Of a DNA stretch of 5,614 nucleotides, positions 3,750 to 5,614 are shown piece after piece. The stretch comes from Candidatus Nanopelagicales bacterium. Lineage in GTDB: Bacteria; Actinomycetota; Actinomycetes; S36-B12; UBA10799. The position numbers and the translations under genes are program-made. The notes under the pieces were generated by a model that was not told where the DNA came from, did no database searches, and worked only from the letters and a program-made list of their open reading frames with translations. The DNA is taken from NCBI GenBank assembly GCA_030699055.1, contig JAUYKX010000007.1, positions 1 through 5,614 on the forward strand. The letters are read 5' to 3'. Position 1 is the stretch's first letter. Each line of letters begins with the position of its first letter.

Positions 3750-5614
3750 GGCTTACCTCCTTCAATTCCAGTATTCAGCCCCACATCCGGTTGCGGCACC
3801 CGGGGCGGGAAGTTCGGTGATGTGTTGCTCGGTACGGCAGGCTCGGCAACTGCCGGAGCCCCGGCAGGCGGTCCACCCACGATGGGCGGCTGATCTGCAT
3901 CCACAGCACCGGCAGACTTGAGCAACTGGTCGGCCATCGGCGCGATCTGCGGCACCGAGGCGATCTGCATAGCTGCGTTCGTCGCCGAGAAATCGGCTTC
4001 GATCTGTTTGGCCACCGTTTCGGCAGCGACTTTCTTGGTCTGCGCGGCCATCAACCCGGCCTTGGCTTCGGCCAACGGGTCGGGCGGCGGACCTCCAGCA
4101 GTCTCCATCGCGGCGATCAGTTCGTGCTTGTCGGTCACGTTGCTGTGCCGAATCACGAACGCATCCGGGATTTGCACGCCTTCCTTGCGCATCTCCATCA
4201 ACTGCGTGAACTGGCTGTTCTCGAAGGTGACCTGCATAGGCTGTTCGGTAATCACGGTGTCGTACTCACCGGCCGTCATGTCGTTCAGGTACGAGCCATC
4301 AGCCTGCATCTGGTTGATCGGCAACCTGACTTCTTCCTCCCGTCCAGTCGTCGGGTCGGTCTTGGTGATCCTGAACACCCGCTCGGTGTCGTAGTATTTC
4401 GTCACGGCGTAATCAATCCAGCCGGCCAGCATGTGGCGGGTCCTGGCCAGATTGTCCAGCGGGACCGAGAGAATCTGCTGGCTGGCGTGCTGCCGACTCT
4501 GGATTGCAATGCCGGACTCGCCTTCGCCCAGGTTCCCGCGCATGGCATCCGGGACCGTGACATCCTGGATTGACTTATTGGCCACCTGAATCAGTTCGGC
4601 TATGCCACGCGGCATTTCGTTGACCGGAATCTTGCCAAGGGGGGCAGACCCTACTTTGCGCTCCAGAATCAATCCGGTTGACGAGCCCTTGGTTTCCAAG
4701 TCGTCGGTGGTCATGTTGGTGAGCTGACCCTGCTCCAGCTGCCAGCCGGAGTTCGCCGTCGAATTGACAATGTGGATCGCCTGGCTCATCGCCTTGTCCA
4801 GCGTCTTCTGCGGCCCAATGGCGTTGTCCACCATCCCCCGGGTCTTTCCACGCCTGAAGAACGGGAAGTACGGAATCACGGTGAAACGGTCGTAGGGGCT
4901 CCAGTCGTCATGCAGAAGGGCGTCACAGGTCGAAACCTGCCAGCGCACGCGCCGGGACCTGCGCTTGGTGATGTGGGCGCCCTGCTGTGCCAGACCATCC
5001 ATGACCTCGGGCGTCTCGTCGCCATGCAGGGGCCTGACATCGCCTTCCTGGCTCACCGACACGTCCATGACCGAGCGCACCCACTTCTGCCGGTCGATTA
5101 CTCGTAGGTGCAGGACAGTGCCGAGGACGTAAGCGGAATCGTGGTTGTTCACGTCGCCGAATTTGTTGCGCTTGGCCCCGTCCAGGTCGTCGCCGAAGTC
5201 CTCACGGTCGGAGCTGTAGCCGGCGGCCTCGGCCTTCGCTCTTGCGTCCAGCCCGTACAGGCCCTCGATGTCGTCAAGGGTCATCCAGCGCGTCACGATC
5301 ACGTCGCTCCAGCCGGCCGGGTCGTAGCTCTTGGCGTCCGGGTCCGGGATCACGTCCCTGGGGTCGAGTACCGTGACCCGAAACTCGCCGAGAATCGAGT
5401 CGTCGAAGTCCATGCGGGCCTCGAAATACCCGCGCTGCTCCACCATGCCGTCGGCGAATACCTCGGTCTCGCGCCAGTGCAACTGGTTGTTGTCGGCGAT
5501 CTGCATGGCGACTTTGGAGCGGACCTCGGCCACGTCCTTGGTCGCATCCCCCGACCGCGGCCGGAAGCTGATGTCCATCCGGTTCGCAATCTGGTAGCCG
5601 AATGCGGCTTCCAA
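3746..5614 (-). CDS. Phage portal protein, P22-type, N-terminus missing
   Basis: The visible 622 residues end at TGA 3748-3746; the frame is open at the right edge, so the true start lies outside and the TTG at the edge should not be taken as a start. Portal proteins form the 12-fold ring at one capsid vertex through which DNA enters and leaves. Supporting segments, numbered from the edge: 'QIANRMDISFRPR' (8-20), 'DNNQLHWRETEVFADGMVEQ' (41-60) followed by 'RGYFEARMDFDD' (61-72), 'VLDPRDVIPDPDAKSYDP' (82-99), 'DVIVTRWMTLDDIEGLYG' (104-121), 'TVIPYFPFFRRGKTRGMVD' (245-263), then 'AIGPQKTLDKAMSQ' (265-278) and 'HASQQILSVPLDNLAR' (376-391). This order is typical of the P22-like portal family. Residues 512-570 form an Ala-rich, probably barrel-like helix region, and 576-622 are a Pro/Ala/Gly-rich tail, likely disordered. 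The large terminase gene would be expected upstream, outside the window. Confidence 0.93.
   Translation of the reverse strand: MEAAFGYQIANRMDISFRPRSGDATKDVAEVRSKVAMQIADNNQLHWRETEVFADGMVEQRGYFEARMDFDDSILGEFRVTVLDPRDVIPDPDAKSYDPAGWSDVIVTRWMTLDDIEGLYGLDARAKAEAAGYSSDREDFGDDLDGAKRNKFGDVNNHDSAYVLGTVLHLRVIDRQKWVRSVMDVSVSQEGDVRPLHGDETPEVMDGLAQQGAHITKRRSRRVRWQVSTCDALLHDDWSPYDRFTVIPYFPFFRRGKTRGMVDNAIGPQKTLDKAMSQAIHIVNSTANSGWQLEQGQLTNMTTDDLETKGSSTGLILERKVGSAPLGKIPVNEMPRGIAELIQVANKSIQDVTVPDAMRGNLGEGESGIAIQSRQHASQQILSVPLDNLARTRHMLAGWIDYAVTKYYDTERVFRITKTDPTTGREEEVRLPINQMQADGSYLNDMTAGEYDTVITEQPMQVTFENSQFTQLMEMRKEGVQIPDAFVIRHSNVTDKHELIAAMETAGGPPPDPLAEAKAGLMAAQTKKVAAETVAKQIEADFSATNAAMQIASVPQIAPMADQLLKSAGAVDADQPPIVGGPPAGAPAVAEPAVPSNTSPNFPPRVPQPDVGLNTGIEGGKP
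3755..3760 (-). promoter_or_regulatory. Strong ribosome binding site inside the portal's last codons
   Basis: GGAGGT, read on the minus strand, lies five bases before ATG 3749 and encodes the Gly-Gly near the portal C-terminus. It is the main evidence that the 38-residue frame is translated. Its position inside the portal gene makes coupled translation of the two likely. Confidence 0.75.

Noticed and set aside
3918..4573. Plus-strand frames of 158 and 149 codons
   Set aside because: Both are antisense to the portal gene and overlap each other in different frames; no family resemblance.
1..5614. CRISPR array, insertion sequence, integrase or attachment site
   Set aside because: No regularly spaced direct repeats, transposase or integrase motifs, or terminal repeats were seen in the window.

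Overview
The window is a block of virion-assembly genes from a tailed double-stranded DNA bacteriophage or prophage. All genes are on the minus strand, so the block reads from right to left. Core genes are about 61% GC (182 of 300 bases by hand count at 1501-1800), and the genes have AGGAG-type ribosome sites and tight spacing. This fits a phage of a GC-rich proteobacterium. That host guess is inference, because nothing here (integrase, tRNA, host gene) fixes the host or tells phage from prophage.

In transcription order the layout is as follows. A P22-type portal protein enters from the right edge without its N-terminus (5614-3746). A 38-residue, extremely basic Met/Pro-rich protein overlaps the portal stop codon (3749-3633). 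A scaffolding-type protein follows (3620-2772). A 210-base non-coding leader holds several perfect inverted repeats (2771-2562). Then come an N4-gp56-type major capsid protein (2561-1446), a 130-residue probable head decoration or accessory protein (1419-1027), and a strong intrinsic terminator (1003-976). Directly beyond the terminator are a 114-residue head-module protein of unknown function (963-619), an AT-richer gene of foreign appearance (619-263), and the first 87 residues of a probable head-tail adaptor that runs off the left edge (261-1).

Together these genes would build the procapsid. The portal dodecamer nucleates assembly, the scaffold directs capsid polymerisation, the capsid protein forms the shell, the 130-residue protein may decorate it, and the adaptor would extend the portal ring after packaging. 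The order portal, scaffold, capsid, adaptor is a standard phage head module, so most of the window is ordinary.

The points worth a second look are the tiny basic gene between portal and scaffold, the possible three-way-junction RNA in front of the capsid gene, the terminator placed inside the late operon, the low-GC gene inserted between head genes, and an Ig-like-repeat-type sequence beginning inside the adaptor. I see no convincing wholly new system.
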